Assembly (NCBI GenBank): GCA_029582155.1
Contig: CM055899.1
Coordinates: 69,647,719 to 69,711,718, forward strand
DNA: 64,000 nt
Direction: 5' to 3'
Source: Panopea generosa
Taxonomy: Eukaryota > Mollusca > Bivalvia > Adapedonta > Hiatellidae
A program made the translations under genes and the position numbers. The notes under the pieces are model-generated. The model was not told where the DNA came from and did not search any database. It saw nothing but the letters and a program-made list of their open reading frames with translations. Positions 36,101 through 49,100 of this stretch are shown here, piece by piece; the first letter of the stretch is position 1; every line of letters begins with the position of its first letter.

Positions 36101-36990
36101 TATTTTACATCGATTGTGAAATAATTCTTACAACATAGACAAATCATGCTCGAATTCAAAGAGTAGTTAGTATATAAATGGTCCACGCAACACTGCTCTG
36201 TTTTTTATTTGTTTATATGTAGATAGAACAGTTTTGCGCTGAACCTTCGATATACAGATATTTAAAGTGTCTTGCTTAAGGGCACTTGGAAGGAAATAAT
36301 TTTAAATTGTTTGCTTTGTATATACATTACTCATTTGTATTATTTCGCTTTGGAAAGCTTATTTTGACATTCGGACATTGAACTTCGGACACTATAATGC
36401 CCGTTTAAACCTCGTTTAATTAACGGTGAAGAAGAACACAAATACTGCCTGACCCGAATATACTCGTATAAGAGCATTAAATGGCTGCTTCAATATATCG
36501 CAAAACCACACATGCGAAGTGGACATACGTAGGTTATCTATTAGAATGCCTTTAGGGCCAAGTTTTAATGTGTTTTATTAATTCCCACTCTATTATTTTA
36601 CTTAATTAGTTTCCATTTATGATTGATCTAATATTAATTAAAGAGTATATCTCTATTATTGACTAATGCGTCACCAATGCATCAAGTTCTGCCAACTCTG
36701 GGTCTACAGTACTAACAAGTCTGGCTGACTGGTTGCGGCAGCAGCTGCCGTGTCAAAGTCATCATTAATGATAAGATAGCATCATGAAGATTTATTATTA
36801 TTTTGTTATTCATTTTCCCCAAACATCAGTGTAAAAAAGTGAGACTTCGGCCTTCGGCTACTAGTACGTCTTTTGAGACACGAATCCTAATAAATGTGTT
36901 TTATCTGTTGACCAACCATAACCACTATCTAAAACATCTGACGAATCAGGTGTGATTAATTCCAAGTGAAAGGACACTTTGTATAGAAAC
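33098..36990. other. No gene recognised; AT-rich spacer upstream of the metalloprotease gene
   Basis: Only weak items: a TTCGATATTCAAA-type self-complementary patch at 35360-35580 and a SINE family 1 tail remnant at 36100-36160 (ACATCGATTGTGAAATAATT). Small open frames at 34186-34440 (minus) and 34253-34435 (plus) overlap each other and lack domain or splice support. Confidence 0.5.
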
Positions 36991-37041
36991 TTGTTAAACA
37001 CTTGTTGATGCTGAAGGCGGTACTACACGTTTGTATTCCGG

Positions 37042-37048
37042 TATAAAA
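37042..37048 (+). promoter_or_regulatory. TATA box of the metalloprotease gene
   Basis: TATAAAA lies 91 bp before the first ATG. Transcription would then start near 37072, leaving a leader of about 65 bases. The neighbouring TTAGGCGGCGGTG is GC-rich. No experimental start site is available. Confidence 0.5.
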
Positions 37049-37138
37049 TGGAAGTTAGGCGGCGGTGTTTTACCAGAAGCCAGGTTATAGTGCATGCAAC
37101 ATTGCAGCATTTTATTTTATACACCGTACACTGCAACA

Positions 37139-37192
37139 ATGGAAAAACTATTTACTTTAGCATTAGTTTTACATTTGAATTACATCGGAGCG
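37139..37192 (+). CDS. Metalloprotease exon 1: signal peptide
   Basis: MEKLFTLALVLHLNYIGA: a charged N-terminus, hydrophobic core and small residues before the end, typical of a signal peptide. Donor GTAAGT at 37193, phase 0. It is the first ATG after the TATA box. Confidence 0.75.
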
Positions 37193-40100
37193 GTAAGTTG
37201 TTTACTTTTAATGTTAATTGACATTAATTGTTTCCTCGGCGTGTGTATGTAACTGGAGCACATCAACTAACAATTAATTATTATTATATAAAATGAGCAA
37301 CAGAAATGAGTGACGTATTTGTTAACCATGCATTGGTTTTTAATTGCACTGCATAAAACTATTTGAATCTTTGGTGATAACATTGGTAATAAAATTACAG
37401 ATGAAACAAGTAATGTTGATTCGATTTGATTTCATATTCAAGTATAATGTGGAGCACAAAAAGAAACAATATATTAAACATGTTTTTTGTATTAAAAATA
37501 ATGGCAAAGCATTTATGTATTTATACCTTATAGTATTTTTTTTATAGTATTATTCATTTTACTTCAATTACTTACATCCTAGACAAATCACGCTCGAATA
37601 CCTTATATTGTCAGCATTGGTTACAGCATACATCTCTTTTTAAGAAAAATCATGACTTAGTGTGATAATTCATTGCTAAGATTATTTACTTTAATATTAA
37701 TTTACAAGCACAGATATACGGATTAAATTTAAAAGATATAATGGAAATTAATGATTTATTTGGGAGCGGTTGGTACTTTGGAAGAGAGGCACGGGTGCAT
37801 ATATGGTTTTCCAACACAAATGTTCTTATTTATTGTATATCTTTGTTCTATGTCTTGTTCGTTCTATGTCTTCCAATTGGACACTGTTATCAGATAGTAT
37901 TGATATAAAAATTAATGTATCATAAGAAAGTGATTTATTTTATTGAAGTATTTTTTATTTAAATATCGTCGGCAATATAGAAAACATAAAAAAAGTCTTA
38001 AAAGTAATTACTTTCTTTCAATATAAATTTTATTTAGATGTTACAAGTGGGTTTATTTTCACCTGTCAACACATTACGTTTTCATTTATAAAGTGGAGCA
38101 GTTAAAACAGGAAAATATACATTAATAGTTCAGTTTCATCTTACACAAAGTGTAATTAAACGCAACACTTAAACAGTCATACTTTCAGGTTTCTTGCTGT
38201 TGACACTGGATCTGCTGAATGTTTTACGAATGGTTTGTTTTTAATAACAAACTTCAACTATTTCATGTGGACATTTACAGGATCGATCACTATTGATAAC
38301 ATATTTTCTCTTTGTACTCTTTTGAATTTAAATTAAAATTTTAATATTGAATTTCATTCTTGTCACAAATTATTCAACTCTGTTATGTCAGATGGATTAT
38401 GAAACCTCTGTTGGATGATAAATGTATTCCTGGGAAGGATATTTTACCTCTGATCGTGTACAGTAAACCTCTGTTGGATGCATAATGTGGTCCTGGGGAG
38501 GTGTTTGGACCTCTGATTGTTTTCAGTAAACCTCTGTTAGATGATTTATGTATTCCTGGGGAGATTTTTGGACCTTTGATCGTCTCGAGTAAACCTCTGT
38601 TTGATGATTAATGTATTCATGGGGAGGTTTCTGGACCTCTGATCGTCTTCAGTAAACCTCTGTTGGATGACTAAATTATTTATGTGGAGGTTTTGGGACC
38701 TCTGATCGTCTCCAGTCAACCTCGGTTGTATGATTAATGCATTCCTGGGGAAGTTTTGTATGACTGACAGTGTATCATTGATGCGAGTTTGGACATCTCG
38801 AGTTTAGATCGTCTCCCCTAAAACGCTACCTGTGGTATGGGATGTATATCACATAGAGCACTTGTGTGTCTAGAGCCAGCACAACTATTTATTTCATTAT
38901 TATAATTTGTATTAAGGTCTCATCATAGCATATACAACTTATAATGACATACGTTAATAAGACAGTAAAGTATACGCTATATCACTCTTTAAAGAGTCTC
39001 AAGAGACTGATAGTTTTTTCTCTCTCATAAAATCATACGTAGTTTAGATTTAAATATTCTATACAAAACATTAAAACATTTACCTATTTTTACGGGAATA
39101 AATTAACATAGTATATAATGTACATTAATATATGTTTGATAATATTTGATCCACAATCGTTTATTTTGAGCAAGAATTACATAATATTATACATACTTAC
39201 TTAATGCTCTAAAAATGTACTAAAAAAGAAACATGTTAAAACACATGGAATTTTTAAAACAGCACCAGGATGTCTATATAAGTGATTGATAAAAATGACA
39301 CCAGTTATCATCAGAAATTAGATTAGTTATGAACTGATTAACGTGAACTGTACAAAAATTTATTCCTGTAGAACTGCAACAATAACATAAATCTAACAAT
39401 CACAGTTTTAAGTTGTATCACAATTATGTACACTGTAAAAGTTTACTTTTATAAATAACTTAATCTCAACTGTAATAGTTGAAAGCAGGTGTTGGCACAT
39501 ATTCTTATTAAATAATTATTAAATATAAAACTTTCGTTCGTCAGTGTAATCAATAACATTTCTTTTAAATATAGAAGCATTATCGTTCAATTACAATCTT
39601 ATGTCATTATATAATGGACGCTTAGGGATAACATGAATCTCATTTTCTTAAGCGTTACTACAATATGGATCGATGGAAAGATCACAAACTGGTAACTTTT
39701 AATATCAACCTGTTTTTATGTGAATTGGTGCAATGCCACAACGAAATTTAGACCCAGATGATCTATGACTGCGTGGTAAACTCATTTGACAATATTATTC
39801 CTTTTCAAATGATGTTTTATACAATTTATATGTTCGTCGTTTATTTGACTCGTGTACTATTTCTATTATGTTCCATGTTGACAATTTAATACCATTCGTT
39901 TTTGTACTTATTGATGCAAACAACTTTAACAATATTTAGCATTTTATGTTTCACTAAAACATTGTCCATATTTGTTGTATTGATTCAACCAATGGTTGAG
40001 AAAATATTCATAACACCACTTTACAGTGATGGCATTTTATATTGTAACGCTATGTAAAAAATATTGTTAACGGAATAAGGTTTAACCGGCTACAATAATA

Positions 40101-43100
40101 AGATACAACAGTTAACTGTCTTGCACCAACCGGTTCCCGTGCATATCACCTTGCTGCTGCATGTTAATCCGAATTTCAAAGCACATAATTATTTTGGTAT
40201 CACGCATCACAAACACGTGATGAACAAATAGCATTAGATCAATCACTAGTTTGATAACAATAAATTAGCATCATTATGTCACTCATGGATAACAATAGCT
40301 TGTTTCACTTCAAACGCAGCTTACATCGAATGGTCTTGATGGAACAAATACCAATCGCAGCTACATTGAGTACCTGAGTAATTTCATTCAGAATACCTGG
40401 CATTGTTTCTATAAAACAACACATTCAATACTGTTTAATTTGGTTCACAATTCTAGGTGCTTTTAGTTATCAATACACCTAATGTCGACCAACTAAATTG
40501 CATGAGATAGAATTTCACCTTGTCTGTTTATATTTCAATATTATCGTGTTTCAATTTTCTGCTTGGTTTTTCTCATGCCGAAGCCGATTAGCTCAGTTGG
40601 TGACGCGTCTTAGTTCGAATCCCCCGCCCGGCAACAGTTTCCATGATGATTGATATACAACATTGTGTCTCATTATCATGTCTCTTACCACTGATTCAAG
40701 TAGGAAAGTAATCAATTACTTGCGGAGATGGGGTGTGTTCGAGTACTGGTTAATCCCAGGAAAAAGTAGTTAGGTTAACTGATCGTCTATTAGCTCTCGA
40801 TCGCATAAAAATGACGCTATATATTCAATCAACCAATCAATTGTTTTCTCATAACATTTTCCAACATTTACCTTTCTATATGCATTACTCATTCACATCC
40901 TGTACACTCATACTTCTTTTCTTCTCTTATGATCACATGTTCCATGGAGGATACTCGCTCACACAGAATTATTACCCTAGTATTACATTATGTGTATTGA
41001 TATATCTGTTTACAGAGCGAGAGTGGGTCTTTTAAGTCACTTTTAACTCAATCAAAAAGGGTTTTAACCGATGGAAATGTTCGATTTGATTATTTTGCTA
41101 TTCGTTTTACTTATTCTGTCCGGTGACGTCCACGACGTCCAAAGCTTTGCCCCAAAGATACACCAACTGTAAGCTGATTAATGCTCATTTTATGTATTGG
41201 CTTTCACGGAAACCTGGTTGAATAACAATACATCTGCATCGGATGTTGCCTTTTCAAACTACCAAACAACTTTCTGTAAGGATCGCCCAATTGACAGATT
41301 TGGCGGTGTCCTATGTTAAGGATACGATCACTGCTCGCCGAAGGCAAGACTTAGAGGTAAACGACATTGGATGTATATGGTTAGAATTGAAAGTGAAACA
41401 TAAACCTATGCTGTTCTGCGTTTTCTACCGTCCACCGAATTTCAATGCTGCTGTCTGTCCTTTCGTGTATTCAGGATCCCATAGCTCTAGCTGTCGATAC
41501 TCAGATTAAAGACATAGTGGTTACTTGTGATTTTAATCTCGACTGTCGCAAACCTGCATCTCGATTGAAATTTGATATTTGTATGCAATTCTTCATTTTC
41601 CAACTAATTTCAGATCCAACCAATTTCACCGAATCTTCCCAGTCCATTATCGGCCTATTCTTTGTATCCTGTCCCAATCTGGTATCCATTTGTGTTGTAG
41701 GTGAACCCTTCCTTGAGCAGAATATTTGCTATCATTGTCCAGTATTCTGTTGTATCAGAAACCCTAAACCCCGACACACACACTTCAAGCGAAAAGTCTG
41801 GAAATTTTTTGAACCAATTTTGATCTGTTGCGTACCAATGTATCCGAGTTTGATTAGGAAACTTATTTTGACGCTGATGTTGATGTGTATTCTTCTAGTC
41901 TCTCAATCAGCTTACATGTATTTACCATACCTTTTGCTAGGTTCTAGATGACGGTAAAGAGGTTCGAGCTGTCTTTTGTGATATATCTAAAGCTTTCTAC
42001 TGCGTGTGGCATAATGGACTTCTATTCAAACTTGAACGTAGTGGTATCTCTATCTCTCTTCTTCTTTGGTTCAAGGATTATTTAGCTCGCAGTACACAAA
42101 GTGTATTCATTTCATGTCCTCATCTGACACGGTTCCACTATCGGCTGGTGTTCTTCAAGGCTCAACGTTAGGTCCATTATTATTTCTTGTTTACATCAAT
42201 GATATTGTTTCTGAAATATGCTGTGCGACACAACCTTTTATGTGATTGTCGATAATCCTCAACATGCTGCTCTCCGTTTAAATTCTGACCTTCAAAAGAT
42301 CAATGACTGGGCTTCAACCTGGCTGATAACTTTCAATCCTGCTAGAACTGAATCTTTAATTATTTCTCGCAAACACGTCAAACCCAAGCACACGCCCATA
42401 TTCATGAACTCTATTAAAATACAGAAAGCCGACACTCACAAACACTTTGGAATCTCTCTCAATAGCGATGGCACATGGCACAAACACAATAAAGAATCAC
42501 CAAAAAAGCTTGGAATCGAGTCTCTCTCAAATCCACTCTGGATCATCGGTCACTTGAAACTATCTACACATCTTTCATAAGGCCTACACTCGAATACTCT
42601 GACGTGGTTTGGGATAATATAACCAAAGCTGAAGAAGAAGACCTCGAAAATATCCAAATGGAAGCAGCTAGAATCATTACGGGAGCAGCAAGCCTGGAAT
42701 CACTTAATAACGTATACAAATAATCAGCTCTTGAGCCCTTGAAGACCCGCAGACGTCAACACAAATTGGTCCACTTCTATAAAATGCTCATCAGGCCCTC
42801 TACCCCTTTCTACTTATCCAATTTGATCCCCGAAACAGTAGGTAATGTTGCAACCTACGGCCTACGCAATTCTGACCACATTAGAAACGTTCCTCCAACA
42901 CCCAACACTTCTCTGCATCTTTCCTCCCCTACACTATATCAGAATGACACACACTACCTCCTGCCACCCGGTCTGCTGCTTCCGTCTTGTCTTTCAAGCA
43001 CGCTCTGAATTCTAATAAGAAGCCTGTCTGTTCCAAAATCTTATTACGATGATAGAAGAGATTCGGCAATGTAGCACGCGCGGTTACGGAGGCACTGCAG

Positions 43101-46100
43101 TTTCTTGAAAGAGCATCTCTTTTCCAAAAACATTGTAGAAAGCCCAAACAGTGTCTGTAGAGAAATTGAGGATACGTATCACTGTTTCTTCACATGCCCT
43201 TTATATCAACGCCAAAGAACTCTACTCCATGACGTCCTTCGTCCTATTATCCGTCCAGACCTAAATATACTGCTGTTCGACAACGACACTCTTTCTGATG
43301 ATTCCAATCGACAAATAGTTCACCATGTCCAAACATACATTTCGAAGACCAAGCGTTTCATTCATTAAGTTGAACCATCCTTTATTGCCATAAAAGTCAC
43401 CACAACACATCAATAGGCTTCCCCTGTGATCACATCTTTCCTTTCCTTCTTCTATCTATCTACTTTATCTATCCAGTTCCACTTTATTTCTACTCACATA
43501 TATATATATATTTATAGTAAATAATTTAAGTTATATACGGCAAGTATTGTTCAATGCTAGTATACACAATTGTCAGTAGTTGAAGCGTCGTATACGCCGC
43601 ATCCTATATACATACCTAATCAGCTGCAACTGTATTCTCAACGATCAAATTACTTGTACATAGTTATTATTTTCATCTCAAGCGCTGCTTATAATCCGTT
43701 TGTCTAGTAATTAATTTGTTCTTTGCATTTGTATCACCATTGTATAGTCCTTGCAAGATATTCAGAAGAGAGACTTTGTATAAGCTAGAAATAGCTTTCT
43801 TCTTAATTATATTGTTATGAATCGCTGTATATTTTAATATATGTTTATGTAATATGTTGATAACAAATAAATATTGTTTAAACAAGATCACCTTCCGCTG
43901 CAGCAGACGGTGCATTATGTGTTGTTCCGCTGCAGCAGCCGGTTATTCCGCTGCAGCAGACGGTACATTACATGTTGTTCCGCTGAAGCAGATGGTGCAT
44001 TATTTGTTGTTCCGCTGAAGCAGACGGTGCATTACATGTTGTTCCGCTGCAGCAGATGGTGCATTACATGTTGTTCCGCTGCAGCAGACGGTGCATTATT
44101 TGTTGTTCCGCTGAAGCAGACGGTACATTACTTGTTGTTCCGCTGAAGCAGACGGTGCATTACATGTTGTTCCGCTGCAGCAGACGGTGCATTACATGTT
44201 GTTCCGCTGCAGCAGACGGTGCATTACATGTTGTTCCGCTGAAGCAGACGGTTCATTACGTGTTGTTCCGCTGAAGCAGACGGTGCATTACGTGTTGTTC
44301 CGCTGCAGCAGACGGTTCATTACGTGTTGTTCCGCTGAAGCAGACGGTTCATTACTTGTTGTTCCGCTGAAGCAGACGGTGCATTACTTGTTGTTCCGCT
44401 GAAGCAGACGGTGCATTACATGTTGTTCCGCTGCAGCAGACGGTGCATTACGTGTTGTTCCGCTGCAGCAGACGGTGCATTACGTGTTGTTCCGCTGAAG
44501 CAGACGGTGCATTACGTGTTGTTCCGCTGAAGCAGACGGTGCATTACGTGTTGTTCCGCTGCAGCAGACGGTGCATTACGTGTTGTTCCGCTGAAGCAGA
44601 CGGTTCATTACGTGTTGTTCCGCTGAAGCAGACGGTACATTACGTGTTGTTCCGCTGAAGCAGACGGTGCATTACGTGTTGTTCCGCTGAAGCAGACTGT
44701 GCATTACGTGTTGTTCCGCTGAAGCAGACGGTTCATTACTTGTTGTTCCGCTGAAGCAGACGGTGCATTACATGTTGTTCCGCTGAAGCAGACGGTGCAT
44801 TACATGTTGTTCCGCTGAAGCAGACGGTTCATTACTTGTTGTTCCGCTGAAGCAGACGGTTCATTACTTGTTGTTCCGCTGCAGCAGACGGTACATTACA
44901 TGTTGTTCCGCTGCAGCAGACGGTGCATTACATGTTGTTCCGCTGAAGCAGACGGTTCATTACTTGATGTTCCGCTGCAGCAGACGGTGCATTACATGTT
45001 GTTCCGCTGAAGCAGACGGTGCATTACGTGTTGTTCCGCTGAAGCAGACGGTGCATTACTTGTTGTTCCGCTGAAGCAGACGGTTCATTACTTGTTGTTC
45101 CGCTGCAGCAGACGGTACATTACATGTTGTTCCGCTGCAGCAGACGGTGCATTACGTGTTGTTCCGCTGAAGCAGACGGTTCATTACTTGTTGTTCCGCT
45201 GCAGCAGACGGTACATTACGTGTTGTTCCGCTGAAGCAGACGGTGCATTACGTGTTGTTCCGCTGAAGCAGACGGTTCATTACTTGTTGTTCCGCTGCAG
45301 CAGACGGTACATTACGTGTTGTTCCGCTGAAGCAGACGGTGCATTACGTGTTGTTCCGCTGCAGCAGACGGTGCATTACGTGTTGTTCCGCTGAAGCAGA
45401 CGGTTCATTACTTGTTGTTCCGCTGCAGCAGACGGTACATTACGTGTTGTTCCGCTGAAGCAGACGGTTCATTACTTGTTGTTCCGCTGAAGCAGACGGT
45501 TCATTACATGTTGTTCCGCTGCAGCAGACGGTACATTACGTGTTGTTCCGCTGCAGCAGACGGTGCATTACGTGTTGTTCCGCTGAAGCAGACGGTTCAT
45601 TACTTGTTGTTCCGCTGAAGCAGACGGTACATTACTTGTTGTTCCGCTGAAGCAGACGGTGCATTACATGTTGTTCCGCTGAAGCAGACGGTTCATTACT
45701 TGTTGTTCCGCTGCAGCAGACGGTACATTACATGTTGTTCCGCTGCAGCAGACGGTACATTACATGTTGTTCCGCTGCAGCAGACGGTGCATTACATGTT
45801 GTTCCGCTGATGCAGACGGTTCATTACTTGTTGTTCCGCTGCAGCAGACGGTACATTACGTGTTGTTCCGCTGAAGCAGACGGTGCATTACGTGTTGTTC
45901 GGCTGCAGCAGACGGTGCATTACGTGTTGTTCCGCTGAAGCAGACGGTTCATTACTTGTTGTTCCGCTGCAGCAGACGGTACATTACTTGTTGTTCCGCT
46001 GAAGCAGACGGTGCATTACTTGTTGTTCCGCTGAAGCAGACGGTTCATTACTTGTTGTTCCGCTGAAGCAGACGGTACATTACTTGTTGTTTCGCTGCGC

Positions 46101-49100
46101 AGACGGAGCATTACATGTTGTTCCGCTGCAGCAGACGGTGCATTACTTGTTGTTCCGCTGCGCAGACGGTGCATTACTTGTTGTTCCGCTGAAGCAGACG
46201 GTACATTACTTGTTGTTCCGCTGCGCAGACGGTGCATTACATGTTGTTCCGCTGCAGCAGACGGTTCATTACTTGTTGTTCCGCTGAAGCAGACGGTTCA
46301 TTACTTGTTGTTCCGCTGCAGCAGACGGTGCATTACTTGTTGTTCCGCTGAAGCAGACGGTGCATTACTTGTTGTTCCGCTGCGCAGACGGTGCATTACA
46401 TGTTGTTCCGCTGAAGCAGACGGTTCATTACTTGTTGTTCCGCTGCAGCAGACGATACATTACGTGTTGTTCCGCTGAAGCAGACGGTGCATTACTTGTT
46501 GTTCCGCTGAAGCAGACGGTACATTACTTGTTGTTCCGCTGAAGCAGACGGTACATTACTTGTTGTTTCGCTGCGCAGACGGAGCATTACATGTTGTTCC
46601 ACTGCAGCAGACGGTGCATTACTTGTTGTTCCGCTGCGCAGACGGTGCATTACTTGTTGTTCCGCTGAAGCAGACGGTACATTACTTGTTGTTCCGCTGC
46701 GCAGACGGTGCATTACATGTTGTTCCGCTGCAGCAGACGGTGCATTACATGTTGTTCCGCTGCAGCAGACGGTTCATTACTTGTTGTTCCGCTGCAGCAG
46801 ACGATACATTACGTGTCATACCAACAAATGCTCTCCTAGTTCTAATCTGTATTGAGTCGGTAAATGAGAAAGGTTGGGTGCTCTAATTTGCCGCACCGTA
46901 ATCAGCAACAGACCACACCATTGACTCAAACGATTCTGTGTACACTGTATTGGGTATAACGCCCAATGATTTATATTTTGCAATTAACATAGCTAGCGTA
47001 AGGGAAAGGCAGTTCTGATATTTTAGAAATGGTAGATGGCGGTGCATATCACTTCTTTATTTGTAAACCGATTTTAAATATGTTTATATGTTTAAAAAGC
47101 TGAAGATATCTTGCTTTCGAAACTGAAAAGATAATGAGAACTCCGTTATCAAATGGATGAGATACAGACATTTGAACTGAGCTGGTCATTGCGATTAAAT
47201 TTACACATTTTTTTCGCTCGAAAAAGCTGACGGTACCCGTTATTATGCCCCCAAACAAATTTTTTGGGTGGCATTTAGTAATCGCAGCGTCCGTCCGTCC
47301 GTCCGTCCTTCGGTCCGGTATTTCGTTTCCGGCCTGTAACTTTGTCATGCATAGATGGATTTTGTTGATACTTGCAACAAATGATCAACAGAGCATGACG
47401 ACGTGTCGCAAGTAAGACCCACACCCGTACCTCAAAGGTCAAGGTCACACTTTGAGTTTGTTTGACAACACTTTGAGTTTATGTGAGATTTCGTTTCTGG
47501 CCTGTAACTTTGTCATGCATAGATGCATTTTAATGATACTTGCTACAAATGATCAACATAACATCATGACATGTTGGGGGATGTGACACTTAACAGTGAC
47601 ATTTCTTGTTTTTTTCATTTATTATTCAAACAGTCTTTATATGTCTATGTTAGAAACGTATTGTTGTTCTAGAAAAGCTTAAGGTATTTTAAATCAAACA
47701 AGAATTATAGAAGCTACATCCTTAGAAAATACGTACTAAAATTAATTATTTGATATTAAATTTTGCAGTTGGAAAACCTGGTGTTCACCTTTAAATATTT
47801 ATACTTTTATTTATATGAATAGAATGCTGACGTTCTGAAATTTTATGTGATATAAACAAAATAAAATTCAGCTAATTTGAAGACAAATAATAAAGATGGC
47901 ATACTTAAATCTGACTTTAATGAATTGATTAATCGTCGAATAGAATTGTAACGCTGCTTGGAGTCAAGTTTTAACGTTGTTTGGATTAGAGTTTAAACAC
48001 TGCTTGGATTAGAGTTTTAATGCTGCTTGGAGTAGAATTTTGAAATATGTCTAGCTTTCTTCTTTGGCAAGCCGTCAGCAGCCCCAGGCTTCCAGTGCTC
48101 TCAACGCTTTGATGTTTTATGTATCATGAAATTTATAATAAGGAAATTGACCTTTCATTTCTTTCGAATTTTTCTCCTTGGAGCAGATATCCATTCTGTA
48201 TGTTGTTATAAAAGCAGGGATAGTTCTCTAAAGCGGCAACAGTACTCGCAATAGCCCATTGTCAACGTAATAGATTGGGACACATCGTATACACGTGATA
48301 ACGGTAACATTCTGTTACGTTGTTCCGAGGCAGACGAGATCTATCAATCTCCACAACACCATTTCAATACATCAATCACATTCCATTGGTCTATTAGGAC
48401 TAACTGACAATAAACACAAACTTTTGCTTATCTGATTTGAGAATTAATATTTGGTCATGGCTCATTCACATCGTCAACTGGGTTTTATTTATATATATAA
48501 CCGATATAAACATGTATATATTTCGTTTTTGCATTTATTTTCAGTTTCGCTCTGGTTTAGGACCAATTCTAAAAGGCCAACATAATTTAAACGGTATGTG
48601 TAGTCTGACCAGATTTACATTAAGTAGAAATAAGAGTAATCGAGTGAGTGATTGAGTGAATGACATAGCAATTTAGTGATTGATTATTTGAGTGAGTGAG
48701 TGAGTGAGTGAGTGAGTGAGTTAGTGAGTGAGTGAGTGGGTGGGTGGGTGGGTGGGTGGGTGGGTGAGTGAGTGAGTGAGTGAGTGAGTGAGTGAGTGAG
48801 TGAGTGAGTGAGTGAGTGAGTGAGTGAGTGAGTGAGTGAGTGAGTGAGTGAGTGAGTGGGTGGGTGGGTGGGTGGGTGGGTGGTGAGTGAGTGAGTGGGC
48901 GAGAAAGTGAGTTAGGTGATGAGTCCGTTGGCACGTCCTGAACAAATGTCTGCTTGGGTGAGCAATTTAATGTGTGAGTTCATGAGTGTGAATGGTTGAT
49001 CGGACGGGCGCATGGACGGATTAGTACGTGTGTGAAAGAGCAAATGAGTGATTCAATAGCTTTAAGATCGAATATATAAGTGAACAATGCGTATTCCAAA

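Larger units (their letters stand above)
37193..48544 (+). other. Intron 1 (11.4 kb), packed with repeats
   Basis: Holds a SINE family 1 tail (37555-37625), a 63-bp array, SINE family 2, a broken LINE, the 32-bp array, a dispersed TCTGTAACTTTGTCAT element and a 23-bp array (each listed separately). The stretch 38830-40560 is AT-rich with nothing recognised. Confidence 0.65.

Noticed and set aside
43874..46886. Repeated short frames of VVPLKQTVHYLLFRCSRR type
   Set aside because: The 32-bp unit cycles through three frames every 96 bp; frames stop wherever a unit is 1 bp short. No start or splice logic.
48620..48945. Thr/His/Pro/Ser/Leu repeat proteins on the minus strand
   Set aside because: Direct translation of the tetranucleotide microsatellite.
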